NCBI RefSeq assembly: GCF_017592825.1
Contig: NZ_JAGFMD010000001.1
Location: forward strand, 1,488,001 to 1,552,000
DNA: 64,000 nt
DNA from: Roseivirga sp. E12
GTDB taxonomy: Bacteria; Bacteroidota; Bacteroidia; Cytophagales; Cyclobacteriaceae
Direction of reading: 5' to 3'
Below are positions 45,201 to 53,532 of the stretch, piece after piece. Position numbers and translations under genes: made by a program. Numbering within the stretch: the stretch's first letter is position 1; the number at the start of each line of letters is the position of its first letter. The notes under the pieces were generated by a model. The model was not told where the DNA came from. It did not search any database and saw only the letters and a program-made list of their open reading frames with translations.

Positions 45201-45674
45201 ATGAGAACTCCCATGATTACCCCGGAAGGGATGCAAAAAATTAAGGACGAAATCGACCACCTTTGGCGGGTAGTACGTCCTGAGACGACAAAGAAAGTTT
45301 CATGGGCCGCTAGTTTGGGAGACAGGTCGGAAAATGCCGACTACCATTACAATAAGAAACGGCTTAGGGAGATTGACGGACGCATACACTACTTGAGAAA
45401 ATGCGTTGACAACTTTAAGGTGATCGACTACCACCCGCATCAGGAAGGAAAAGTAATGTTCGGTGCCTGGGTAGAAATCGAAAACGATAGGGGCTTAAAA
45501 AAACGACTTCGGATTGTGGGCTATGAGGAGCTTATCGGCATGAAGGATTATATTTCCATAGACTCTCCTATCGCTCAAGCATTACTGAAAAAACAGGAAG
45601 GTGATGAAGTACTGGTTAAGACTCCTGCGGCCAGTATCACATGGCGCATTCACAAAATAGAGTACGAGAAATAA
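45201..45674 (+). CDS. greB: Transcription elongation factor GreB
   Basis: A 157-residue transcript-cleavage factor. The N-terminal coiled coil carries the acidic tip GDRSENADY (about 39-47), which inserts into the secondary channel of RNA polymerase to rescue backtracked complexes; the C-terminal FKBP-like domain spans about 80-157. RVVRPETTKKVSWAASLGD and NKKRLREIDGRIHYLRK favour GreB over GreA. Starts after a TATATTTG box. Confidence 0.95.
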   Translation: MRTPMITPEGMQKIKDEIDHLWRVVRPETTKKVSWAASLGDRSENADYHYNKKRLREIDGRIHYLRKCVDNFKVIDYHPHQEGKVMFGAWVEIENDRGLKKRLRIVGYEELIGMKDYISIDSPIAQALLKKQEGDEVLVKTPAASITWRIHKIEYEK

Positions 45675-45739
45675 TCTTCCGCCCTTGTTGGTCAACTGGC
45701 TAATAAAATGAGAAAAATCAATTTATCATGACGCTAAAC

Positions 45740-45878
45740 CGTCATTCTGAACCCGAAGTATGAGGGTGAAAGAACCCCCATTTAAAACCTCCCATGCTAT
45801 GAACAGCCGAACTGCTACACCTAGCAGATTGCCACGTCAGAAAGTCTGTTATTACAGTCTTTCTTCCTCGCAATGACG
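45740..45878. repeat. MITE/REP-like element with CGTCATT ends
   Basis: A 139-bp non-coding block starting CGTCATTCTGAA and ending GCAATGACG, so the outer 7 bp are inverted repeats. Inside lies a hairpin AGAAAGTCTG/CAGTCTTTCT (45839-45864, one mismatch). The same end sequence occurs reversed at 40911-40922. A 14-bp direct repeat CGCCCTTGYTGGTC flanks it at 45680 and 45887. Such elements are frequent in Bacteroidota intergenic DNA. Confidence 0.65.
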
Positions 45879-45932
45879 ATAGCCCTCGCCCTTGCTGGTC
45901 TTGTGACCTTGAAAAAAGCTTAACTTTCTACC

Positions 45933-46739
45933 ATGATTCAGCACAGACGCATCGTATTCTCACTTCTATTGGCAGTCGGTCTATTAAGCCTTATCGCCTG
46001 CGATAGACAAAAAACCGCTAGCCTTAAAATCATGTCCTATAACATAAAGCATGGCGAGGGAATGGATGGAGTTTTGGACTTATCGCGTGCTGCTGCAATC
46101 ATCAAAGCACAGGCACCCGACCTATGTGGGCTGCAAGAGATTGACCATTATTGCTCGCGAACTGACAGCATTGGACAAACCGAGGTGTTGGCGCAAGAAA
46201 CTGACATGAACGGAACCTTTGGCAAGTTCATGGACTACCAAGGTGGTGAATATGGTATGGCAACCCTTTCTGCCAAGCCGTTAATTTCAACAGAAGTATT
46301 ACGACTGCCTGATGGCATTCATGAACCTCGTTCGGCCATAGTTCACGAGGTCGAGATTGCTAAGGGTTGTAGCATTGCATTTGTCAATGTTCATTTTGAT
46401 TGGATCAATAGTACCGAAGGTTCAGCTAGTCGTCTAAGTCAGGCAAAAACATTGGTCGAATTCCTTAACACCATGGATAAAGCTGTAATTATCACTGGTG
46501 ACTTTAACTGTACTCCGAGCTCCCCAACCATGCAATACTTTTATTCACAAGGCTTCGAGTTTGCGCAAAAAGGAGAAGATAACTTAAGCTTTCAGGGAGG
46601 CAACAAGAGTGAAATAGACCAGGTGATTTATCGAAGTACTGGAAGCCAAGAGATTAAGGTGAAAAGCATTGTGCTATTAGAAGAACCCCTCGTTTCTGAC
46701 CATCGTCCGTTAGTAGCCCAACTGGAAGTATTATATTAA
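45933..46739 (+). CDS. Endonuclease/exonuclease/phosphatase family lipoprotein
   Basis: A 268-residue exported protein. Lipobox SLIAC with Cys23. The catalytic fold is complete: MSYNIKHGEG (Asn), LQEIDHYC (Glu), FVNVHFDW (His), ITGDFNCTPSSP (Asp/Asn) and a final SDHRPLVAQL (Asp-His). The family includes DNases, phosphodiesterases and sphingomyelinases; substrate unknown. As a lipoprotein it would act on the periplasm or surface. The next gene starts 6 bp later. Confidence 0.9.
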   Translation: MIQHRRIVFSLLLAVGLLSLIACDRQKTASLKIMSYNIKHGEGMDGVLDLSRAAAIIKAQAPDLCGLQEIDHYCSRTDSIGQTEVLAQETDMNGTFGKFMDYQGGEYGMATLSAKPLISTEVLRLPDGIHEPRSAIVHEVEIAKGCSIAFVNVHFDWINSTEGSASRLSQAKTLVEFLNTMDKAVIITGDFNCTPSSPTMQYFYSQGFEFAQKGEDNLSFQGGNKSEIDQVIYRSTGSQEIKVKSIVLLEEPLVSDHRPLVAQLEVLY

Positions 46740-46745
46740 GGCTGT

Positions 46746-47246
46746 ATGAAAATAGTTGTCACTTTTCTTCTGGTCATGATTGTTCAGACTGCTGCATTCG
46801 GACAGAAACGTCAAGTTGTTGAAGACCCTGACATCGAGTTCAGCTACGAATTACCCAAAGGTTGGAAGACTTTCGATGACGAATATTACCTATACCTAAT
46901 CCCACGAAGTAGGCATGGCGATGAAAACTTTTCAATTACTTACCTAGAAACAAATAGAACAGACTTGGAGGAACAGTTTAAATCTACTTTGAAGCACTTT
47001 TATCCTCTAAACGAGCCCAGTTTTAAAGTGATTGACCAGGGGGATGAAACAGTGGGAGAATCCAAGGCCAAGTGGGCAATATTTGACTCTGAGTTTGAAA
47101 ATATTAAGTACAGAAGCTACCTGTTCTTTTTTATCCAGAATGGTCAAATATTCAAGCTTAGAGGTACGGCAAGACTCGATAATTTTGATAAACACAGAGC
47201 CAATTTCTTGAGGATTTCTAAATCCATTGAGTCAAAACGCAGGTAG
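46746..47246 (+). CDS. Secreted hypothetical protein, 166 aa
   Basis: A 166-residue protein with a signal peptide ending near AAFGQ (about 1-20). The body (FSYELPKGWKTFDDEYYLYLIPR, about 33-55; later strands and LRISKSIESK) resembles PsbP-like/DUF1795-type small alpha/beta domains found in secreted Bacteroidota proteins, but the match is only by pattern. It is 6 bp after the nuclease-family lipoprotein gene, so both may be exported and act together. Function unknown. Confidence 0.65.
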   Translation: MKIVVTFLLVMIVQTAAFGQKRQVVEDPDIEFSYELPKGWKTFDDEYYLYLIPRSRHGDENFSITYLETNRTDLEEQFKSTLKHFYPLNEPSFKVIDQGDETVGESKAKWAIFDSEFENIKYRSYLFFFIQNGQIFKLRGTARLDNFDKHRANFLRISKSIESKRR

Positions 47247-47338
47247 TCATTACCGAAAAGCTCATTGAAGGCATATTACTCGCCTATACGCAACCAGAGA
47301 CAGACTACGTTGTCTTTTCTATAAGCTTAAACCAACCC

Positions 47339-48409
47339 ATGCGAATTCTAGCCGTCCTCCTATGCCTCTGCATACTTGCACCTGCATATGCACAAATGCC
47401 CCCTGTTCCAAACTTGCCTTACACCAACCTTGAAGAAGCTGGGTTCAATAGGGACTCCATGAATGTCCTCTATGATAAAATTGACAATTTCGAACATGGT
47501 GACTTTACTGGACTAGTAATAATCAAAGATCACAAACTGGTCACAGAATGGCACTTCAATACTTATTGGAGAAAGCAAATCCTAGACATCCGATCTGCCG
47601 GCAAAAGCATTACTTCACTTTTATTAGGTGTGGCCATGAAAGAAGGCTTGGTACAAAGCCTAGATCAAGACATTTATTCATTCTTTCCTCAAGAAAAGTA
47701 CCCCAACATTCACGAAGACTATAAAAAGATTAAGCTTAGCCATGTACTTGATATGGCTTCTGGCTTAGATGCCGATACCGATAGATCCGAAACCCCAGGT
47801 CATGCCGTAAATTGGTCGGGAGGCGAAGAATGGACACAGTATATACTGACCATCCCATTAGCCGATAAACCAGGCGAAAAATGGGTTTATGCCGATATAA
47901 ATGCCGCGCTTGTAGGAGCAATCATAGAAGAAACGTCTGGAATGAGCTTAAGGGGCTTCGCTACAGAAAAGGTATTTAAACCCCTGGGCATTAAGCAATT
48001 TTTCTGGTTTACTAATGAAGCAAACCAGACGGTAGCTGCCGGAACTCTATACTTATCCACCTTGGACTTTGCCAAATTGGGCGTACTTGTTGCCAATGAA
48101 GGAAAGTGGGCAGATAAACAAATAGTGGATGCCGAGTACATCCAAAGGCTAATCGATAGAAGAGCTTTTGACCTCACCGATTATTGGCGCTTAACGGATT
48201 CGTATGGTATGCTTTGGTACAAGAAATCTAGAACCATTAATGGTCGCACATTTGATTACTCATGGGCTTCTGGCCGAGGGGGAAACCAATTAATTGTACT
48301 GCCCAATGAAGACATGGTTATCGCTTTGACCTCCACCGCCTATGGGCCAAGGTATGGGCATTCCAGGGCCTATGAAGTACTTGGCCATGTGCTGGGCGCC
48401 ATAAAGTAA
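47339..48409 (+). CDS. Secreted serine hydrolase of the beta-lactamase (class C-like) family
   Basis: A 356-residue exported hydrolase. Signal peptide ending APAYAQ (about 19). Catalytic Ser86 and Lys89 in RSAGKS (S-x-x-K), candidate Tyr184 in YADIN (the Y-x-N position, here stretched), and a GRGGNQL segment in place of the usual K-T-G/H-x-G motif. Such proteins are mostly esterases or D-peptidases rather than true beta-lactamases. Substrate unknown. Monocistronic by spacing. Confidence 0.85.
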   Translation: MRILAVLLCLCILAPAYAQMPPVPNLPYTNLEEAGFNRDSMNVLYDKIDNFEHGDFTGLVIIKDHKLVTEWHFNTYWRKQILDIRSAGKSITSLLLGVAMKEGLVQSLDQDIYSFFPQEKYPNIHEDYKKIKLSHVLDMASGLDADTDRSETPGHAVNWSGGEEWTQYILTIPLADKPGEKWVYADINAALVGAIIEETSGMSLRGFATEKVFKPLGIKQFFWFTNEANQTVAAGTLYLSTLDFAKLGVLVANEGKWADKQIVDAEYIQRLIDRRAFDLTDYWRLTDSYGMLWYKKSRTINGRTFDYSWASGRGGNQLIVLPNEDMVIALTSTAYGPRYGHSRAYEVLGHVLGAIK

Positions 48410-48456
48410 GGGCTCTCATAAGACCACGTTGTTAAAACCTAGTCAAAACAAGCAAA

Positions 48457-48957
48457 ATGATCAAAACCTCCTTTTTCAGAAAAACGCACTTTTTAGGTCT
48501 AATTCTTATTACACTATTCGCCTGCGGCAAAACCAATGAGTTTTCACTATCCGAAGAAAGAGATAAGATTTTGGCATTGCACAATCTTCAGAGGGACTAC
48601 CACTTCAATAAAGATTCTATTGCCTTCGCTAACCAATTTTCGGACGACTTTGTCTCCGTTAATAAGGGCGTGATTGCTCACCCCAGTAAAGAAGAAACCA
48701 TAACGCGTTACAATGGCTATTTCTCTTCCGTTGAATTTGTCAAATGGGATGACTTGAGTGAGCCCATCATTAAATTCTCAGATGATGGCAGTATGGCCTA
48801 TACCATTGTTGACAAAATTGTGTCCATTACATTTCAGGATGAAAATGGCGAGACACAAAGTGGCGAAACTCATTTTGCTTGGACGGCTATTTATAAGAAG
48901 TATGGTGACAATTGGAAAATCGCTGCTGTTACTTCAACTGAGGTGCCGAGTAATTGA
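48457..48957 (+). CDS. SnoaL/DUF4440-like lipoprotein
   Basis: A 166-residue lipoprotein: signal peptide with lipobox LFAC (about residue 23), then an NTF2-like alpha+beta barrel (LHNLQRDYHFNKDSIAFANQ, FSDDFVSVNKG, HFAWTAIYKKYGDNWKIA), the SnoaL/DUF4440 pattern. Members bind small molecules or catalyse polyketide-type reactions; many are uncharacterised. 47 bp after the serine hydrolase gene. A second relative is at 61921. Confidence 0.75.
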   Translation: MIKTSFFRKTHFLGLILITLFACGKTNEFSLSEERDKILALHNLQRDYHFNKDSIAFANQFSDDFVSVNKGVIAHPSKEETITRYNGYFSSVEFVKWDDLSEPIIKFSDDGSMAYTIVDKIVSITFQDENGETQSGETHFAWTAIYKKYGDNWKIAAVTSTEVPSN

Positions 48958-49037
48958 GGCTAAAAGCCCTTCTCAAATAGTAGAAGATTCTTTACATTCA
49001 TGGCGCCTGTCTTAACTGAAACTCGCGATTCTTAAAG

Positions 49038-49586
49038 ATGAATGACCAAAAAATCACCATCAATTATATCATTGTCGGAATACTCACAGTGGCTTTCACA
49101 TGGATATTTCATGAATTCATTCATTGGATTACCGGTGAACTCTTGGGCCATCGGCAAGCTATGTACCTCAATGGCACGGCATTTCTCAAGGGACAAGATC
49201 CAACTGAGGCACACAGAGCTATCATATCCATTTCCGCTCCAATAGCAACGGTTTTACAGGGCATCATCGCTTTTATATTCTTGAAATTGCGTGGATGGAA
49301 TAAACATGCCTACCTCCTACTCTTCTCGGCTTTTTACATGAGGCTTTTTGCTGGACTAATGAACCTGATCATGGCCAATGACGAAGCACGTGTTGGCCAG
49401 TATTTGGGCATTGGCACCTTTACCATATCCATTATCATCAGCATATTTCTATTCTTCTTGGTTTATAAGATATCATGGCAAAATAAGCTGAGTCGAAAAT
49501 TTCAGTTCTGGACGATCGGTACAATTCTCGTGTCAAGTTGGGTATTGCTCATCGTGGATCAGATGTTTAAGGTTCGGATAATCTAG
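49038..49586 (+). CDS. Small membrane protein with HExxH motif (putative membrane metalloprotease)
   Basis: A 182-residue polytopic protein with about five helices. The first contains H25-E-F-I-H29 (TWIFHEFIHWITGELLGH), the zinc site pattern of intramembrane metalloproteases. The third loop carries NLIMANDEARVG with Asp115 and Glu116, a possible third ligand position, although the NPDG-type motif of classical site-2 proteases is not present. It is small for an S2P enzyme. It could be a minimal M50-like protease or an HExxH hydrolase of another kind. Monocistronic. Confidence 0.6.
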   Translation: MNDQKITINYIIVGILTVAFTWIFHEFIHWITGELLGHRQAMYLNGTAFLKGQDPTEAHRAIISISAPIATVLQGIIAFIFLKLRGWNKHAYLLLFSAFYMRLFAGLMNLIMANDEARVGQYLGIGTFTISIIISIFLFFLVYKISWQNKLSRKFQFWTIGTILVSSWVLLIVDQMFKVRII

Positions 49587-49757
49587 TTTTCTCATACCAT
49601 TGGTACCTGCCAACAAGCTCTCTTTGTCCGTTTTTGTAAAAACATGCTAACGCAGTAACCCGCTGAGCAAAGATTCAATAAACCGACCTTCAAGGGCAAG
49701 TACGTGCTTTCATTTCAGCCTGATAATCTTGATATTCAAATCAAAAATCAGAGACAG

Positions 49758-50495
49758 ATGAATTCCCACGAAATAGATTACACACTGCATGGCGATGACA
49801 TGCAAATGGTAGAAATAGAACTTGATCCACAAGAAACCGTAATTGCCGAAGCTGGTGCCATGAATTGGATGCATCCAGAAATTCAGTTTGAAACCAAAAT
49901 GGGCGATGGTTCCGAGCCTAATCAAGGCATTTTTGGCAAACTACTCAGCGCGGGAAAAAGGGCACTTACTGGCGAGTCTATTTTTATGACTCATTTCACC
50001 AATCATGGATCAGGTAAAGGTGCCGTCACCTTCTCGTCCCCTTACCCAGGTAAGATTGTACCGATCGACTTAAGTGCAGTGGGTGGTGAGATTATCTGTC
50101 AAAAAGACGCCTTCCTATGTGCCGCTTTAGGTACACGACTGAGCATTGCGTTTGCAAAGAAATTTGGTGCTGGTCTCTTCGGTGGCGAAGGTTTCATTCT
50201 ACAAAAACTTGAAGGTGATGGCATGGCATTTCTTCATGCCGGTGGAACAGTCATTGAAAAGAAACTAGATAATGAAACCATCATGGTAGATACAGGATGT
50301 ATTGTGGGTTTCTCTTCAGGAGTAGACTATGATATTCAAAGAGCTGGCAACCTAAAATCTATGTTCTTTGGTGGCGAAGGATTGTTCTTAGCCACACTAA
50401 GGGGAACTGGAACTGTCTACTTGCAGAGTTTACCATTCTCTAGACTTGTAGATAGAATTATAAGCCAAATCCCTAAGCCTCAGAATAACGGTTAG
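49758..50495 (+). CDS. TIGR00266/AIM24-like protein
   Basis: A 245-residue protein of the AIM24/TIGR00266 family. The ATG at 49758 gives [20 protein letters not shown], the usual N-terminus; the frame extends 18 codons upstream without support. The body is a double beta-sandwich ([40 protein letters not shown]). Yeast AIM24 acts at the mitochondrial inner membrane; bacterial roles are unclear. The end is 4 bp from the convergent regulator gene stop. Confidence 0.9.
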   Translation: MNSHEIDYTLHGDDMQMVEIELDPQETVIAEAGAMNWMHPEIQFETKMGDGSEPNQGIFGKLLSAGKRALTGESIFMTHFTNHGSGKGAVTFSSPYPGKIVPIDLSAVGGEIICQKDAFLCAALGTRLSIAFAKKFGAGLFGGEGFILQKLEGDGMAFLHAGGTVIEKKLDNETIMVDTGCIVGFSSGVDYDIQRAGNLKSMFFGGEGLFLATLRGTGTVYLQSLPFSRLVDRIISQIPKPQNNG

Positions 50496-50499
50496 ACGA

Positions 50500-51066
50500 T
50501 CAAAGATGTCTTCTCAACCTACTAAGGGTACTGTCAGTAATCCCTAAGTATGAGGCAATATGCTTCAAAGGCGACAGTCGAATAACTTCTGGTCTTTCCT
50601 TCAATAATTGTTCATACCGATCGCGAGCAGCATTGGTATGAACAGATAAATGAAACTGCTGCCTCTTCACTAAATAGCTCACCATCCATTCTCGTCCCCA
50701 AGTACCAAACGGACCATTTCCCTTCATAAATTCGCTAAAGCCTTTGAACGACACTTCCCAAGCCACGCAATCTGTTAATGACTGGATCGCTTCCAAGGAT
50801 CGCTTGCGCAGAAAAAAACCATTGAACTCCATGGCAATCTCTCGGGGTTCATAGAAATTAGTAGTTATGTCATCACCCGTTGGACTAATCACGAAAGAGC
50901 GCAGCAATCCCTTCTCTACTATCCAGTAGCTATCGCTATTCTCCCCAAGTTTCAACAGGTCCGTGCCCTTCTTAATATCACGTCTGTAGTGCAAATCGAT
51001 TAGCTCCTGTTTTTCGGCAGCACCTAACCCAACATGCGTATATATGGACTCAATAAATGCACTCAT
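50500..51066 (-). CDS. Crp/Fnr-type transcription regulator
   Basis: A 188-residue regulator. Residues about 10-115 form a cyclic-nucleotide-binding-like beta-roll (LKLGENSDSYWIVEKGLLRSF), with no obvious Cys for an iron-sulfur cluster. The C-terminus has a winged helix-turn-helix of Crp type (LKHIASYLGITDSTLSRLRR, about 164-183). It belongs to the Bacteroidota Crp-like group with unknown effector. It follows the DUF1569 gene by 5 bp on the minus strand, suggesting a two-gene operon. Confidence 0.9.
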   Translation of the reverse strand: MSAFIESIYTHVGLGAAEKQELIDLHYRRDIKKGTDLLKLGENSDSYWIVEKGLLRSFVISPTGDDITTNFYEPREIAMEFNGFFLRKRSLEAIQSLTDCVAWEVSFKGFSEFMKGNGPFGTWGREWMVSYLVKRQQFHLSVHTNAARDRYEQLLKERPEVIRLSPLKHIASYLGITDSTLSRLRRHL

Positions 51067-51071
51067 CTAAC

Positions 51072-51602
51072 TTAATCCTTTAGAATATCCCTTACAATTT
51101 TAAGGTGGTGTTTGGTATGTACTTCCAAAAATCTCTTTGTTCTTCTTCTATTGAGGTTCTTAAAGGCGAAGTGATAAAAAAAGCTCTTTTTAGGGAGGTC
51201 TTCCATCTTCTGAACCTTCGTCCTTGCCTCCTCTAGTTGAGCGTAGAGATCCTCAGTCTTGATATCATCTGGTGGTAAAACCACCTTTGGAGATTTAGCA
51301 ATACCTCTAGGGAAATCCCCCCAAAGAAAAACAAAAGGTCTGGCTAAGCTTAGTTGATATCTATATTCCGCAGGGTCGGACATCGCCAATGAGTCATAGA
51401 TTTTGTTCACCACCTTAAGCATATGATCTATATGCCAGGCTACATTTGAAGATGACACATCTACATTTAGACTATCCCTTTTAGGGATTAATGATTCAAT
51501 GGTATTAAAGTGTTCTTGCATTTTAGTGGTATTGGCTCTTTCCTGTCCTCGAGTCAACAACGGTGCGATCAAAAGCACAGAGATAACTAAATTTCTTTTC
51601 AT
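51072..51602 (-). CDS. Secreted DUF1569/DinB-like protein
   Basis: A 176-residue protein from the ATG at 51602 (MKRNLVISVLLIAPLLTRGQ), which gives a signal peptide of about 20 residues; the frame extends 15 codons upstream without ribosome site support. The mature part is all-helical with candidate metal His in NVAWHIDHML (about 56-63) and HTKHHLKIV (about 164-170), as in the DUF1569 branch of DinB-like proteins. Having a signal peptide is unusual for DinB-fold proteins. Likely co-transcribed with the Crp-type gene. Confidence 0.75.
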   Translation of the reverse strand: MKRNLVISVLLIAPLLTRGQERANTTKMQEHFNTIESLIPKRDSLNVDVSSSNVAWHIDHMLKVVNKIYDSLAMSDPAEYRYQLSLARPFVFLWGDFPRGIAKSPKVVLPPDDIKTEDLYAQLEEARTKVQKMEDLPKKSFFYHFAFKNLNRRRTKRFLEVHTKHHLKIVRDILKD

Positions 51603-51735
51603 AATGTTGAGTTTTCGAATGTTGCGAACGCAATTTAGAATGGTCAAAAACCAAACTTCTTGACCTAAGGCAAGAAATGCGCTTACAGAATTATGAGCTT
51701 AATAACCACATCCTATCTTCTGCGTATTTAGGGAA

Positions 51736-52449
51736 GTGAAAAAGGCTATCGTCATTGGAGCAAGTTCAGGAATAGGCCGCGCATTGGCTATACAGCTTGC
51801 TAAAGCCGACTATTGTGTGGGTATCACTGGCAGACGCAGTGCCGAACTTCAAGCGATCAAAGCACAGCAGCCTGATGCCTTTGTGGTCAGTGCTTTCGAT
51901 AATACCCTACCCGGGTTGGTTGAAAACCTTAATAGCCTTGTTACTACATTAGGCGGCTTAGACTTACTGATCATCTCCTCTGGTACAGGTGAGTTGAATC
52001 CTGACCTCGACTATGGTCTTGAAAAGCCCACCATCGATTTAAATGTAGATGCATTTACCGAGATAGCGAATTGGGGCTATGCCTACTTCAAGCAACAACA
52101 GTCTGGACACATGGTGGGCATCACTTCTCTGGCTGGATTAAGAGGCGGAAGACTTGCACCTGCCTATAATGCGTCTAAGGCTTACCAAATCAATTACCTA
52201 GAAGGGCTCAGACAGAAAGCGACATCAGAGAAATTAAACCTTGTTATTACCGATATCAGACCGGGTTTTGTGGATACAGCAATGGCCAAGGGTGAAGGCA
52301 TATTCTGGCTCGCTCATCCGGAAAAGGCAGCCAAGCAGATCTATGGATTGATCAGGCGTAAACGAAGTAAAGGCTATGTAACCAAGCGATGGAGACTCTT
52401 TGCCGGATTAGTAAAACTGATGCCGGGTGGGCTCTACAAACGTTTTTAG
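51736..52449 (+). CDS. Short-chain dehydrogenase/reductase
   Basis: A 237-residue SDR enzyme. Cofactor motif IGASSGIGRALA at the N-terminus, catalytic Ser in ITSLAGLRG (about 135) and Tyr-x-x-x-Lys in YNASKAYQ (about 148-152), followed by DIRPGFVDTAMA. The start is a GTG at 51736 with AGGGAA just upstream. The short C-terminal tail (KLMPGGLYKRF) may be membrane-associated. Substrate unknown. It is divergent from the DUF1569-Crp pair and ends near a strong hairpin. Confidence 0.92.
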   Translation: MKKAIVIGASSGIGRALAIQLAKADYCVGITGRRSAELQAIKAQQPDAFVVSAFDNTLPGLVENLNSLVTTLGGLDLLIISSGTGELNPDLDYGLEKPTIDLNVDAFTEIANWGYAYFKQQQSGHMVGITSLAGLRGGRLAPAYNASKAYQINYLEGLRQKATSEKLNLVITDIRPGFVDTAMAKGEGIFWLAHPEKAAKQIYGLIRRKRSKGYVTKRWRLFAGLVKLMPGGLYKRF

Positions 52450-52469
52450 AGTTCGACATTAAAATAAAA

Positions 52470-52498
52470 AGGCCACTTCACTGATTGTGAAGTGGCCT
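52470..52498. terminator. Bidirectional hairpin terminator
   Basis: Perfect 12-bp stem AGGCCACTTCAC (52470-52481) with GTGAAGTGGCCT (52487-52498), 5-nt loop. It separates the convergent SDR and TraB genes. The T-rich side is on the minus strand (complement of AAAATAAAAA), so it mainly ends the TraB transcript. Confidence 0.9.
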
Positions 52499-52520
52499 CT
52501 TCATGAATATAAATTGACAA

Positions 52521-53402
52521 CTAGTTCGTCATAGGCTTTACAGTATAGCCTGCTTCTCTAAGAAGTTTGATTACTCCGCTTCCACCTGCAAGATGCATTG
52601 CACCAACAGCGATAAATGTAGACTTATCTTTGGCCAACTCTGCAATCTTCGGAATCCAGGCATTGTTCCTATCATCCAATAATTCCTTTTCATATTTAGC
52701 ATACTCAGGAGACTCTCCCATACTTGCGTACAATGCTTTTAAATCTTGCGCCTTATAGCTAGCAACCATTTGATTCCATTCTGTCTTACTATCTCCTGAG
52801 TCACCCAGCATATCAGACAACCAACCTATTTGTTCTTCTACCGGAATGTTATCAAATAAAGCGACCTGCGAAGCAGCAGATTCCAGGCCTAGTACTTCTT
52901 TGTTTTGACCTTTGGCCATTGTGATAAAACTCAATTCATAAGATTCTGGTGTTCCACAGGCCATCATCTCTCCATAGAGTGCCGACATAATCCCAAAGGG
53001 CTTCATAATTCTCATTGTAGCCATTCCTTGTCCATAGTTAGCCTTCATAACTTCATCTAATCGATTATAGTCTTTTTCGGATAAGGTCCCCTTATAATCA
53101 AACCCAGCCATATCCACCATACCGGCCTGAAAAGCTTGCATTTCTGAAGGGTTATCTAAATCCACTTCTAAGGCAATTTGCTCTGCTTTAGCAAACGCGT
53201 CTTTTACTCCATCACTAATCACAAAATCCTCCTTACACATTAGGTGAATTGTTCCAAAGAGGTAAGAAGTCTTTTGAAGACCATTACCGGATATCTCCCA
53301 TAAAAGTGTTTTGGTTTCCTGAGCGGCACCATTTAATATAAAGGCCACTAGGACTACCATTGTCCAAAAAGCCTTGATTGCAACTGCTGATATTCTTTTC
53401 AT
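52521..53402 (-). CDS. TraB/GumN family protein
   Basis: A 293-residue exported protein: signal peptide about 1-26, then the TraB/PrgY/GumN signature with SYLFGTIHLMC (about 42-52) holding the first conserved His and STFIAVGAMHLAGGSGVI (about 262-279) the second. The family is thought to be metal-dependent proteases related to Tiki. Length is typical. It ends at a strong hairpin terminator and starts 130 bp from the SulP stop. A CCATCAG/CTGATGG hairpin (53445-53466) lies in its leader region. Confidence 0.9.
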   Translation of the reverse strand: MKRISAVAIKAFWTMVVLVAFILNGAAQETKTLLWEISGNGLQKTSYLFGTIHLMCKEDFVISDGVKDAFAKAEQIALEVDLDNPSEMQAFQAGMVDMAGFDYKGTLSEKDYNRLDEVMKANYGQGMATMRIMKPFGIMSALYGEMMACGTPESYELSFITMAKGQNKEVLGLESAASQVALFDNIPVEEQIGWLSDMLGDSGDSKTEWNQMVASYKAQDLKALYASMGESPEYAKYEKELLDDRNNAWIPKIAELAKDKSTFIAVGAMHLAGGSGVIKLLREAGYTVKPMTN

Positions 53403-53532
53403 ACCTGAATATGAATAGGGAAGTTCAGCCTACAGCGAAAGCATCCATCAGTGGTTTATCTGATGGTTGAAAGTAGCACAGGCATGACAGCCATATGCCG
53501 AAAGGAAGAAAGGAATGGTAAGAAGCTAAGGC

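Noticed and set aside
53445-53466. CCATCAG/CTGATGG hairpin between SulP and TraB genes
   Set aside because: Short, no T tract, so not supported as terminator; kept only as a note for the TraB leader.
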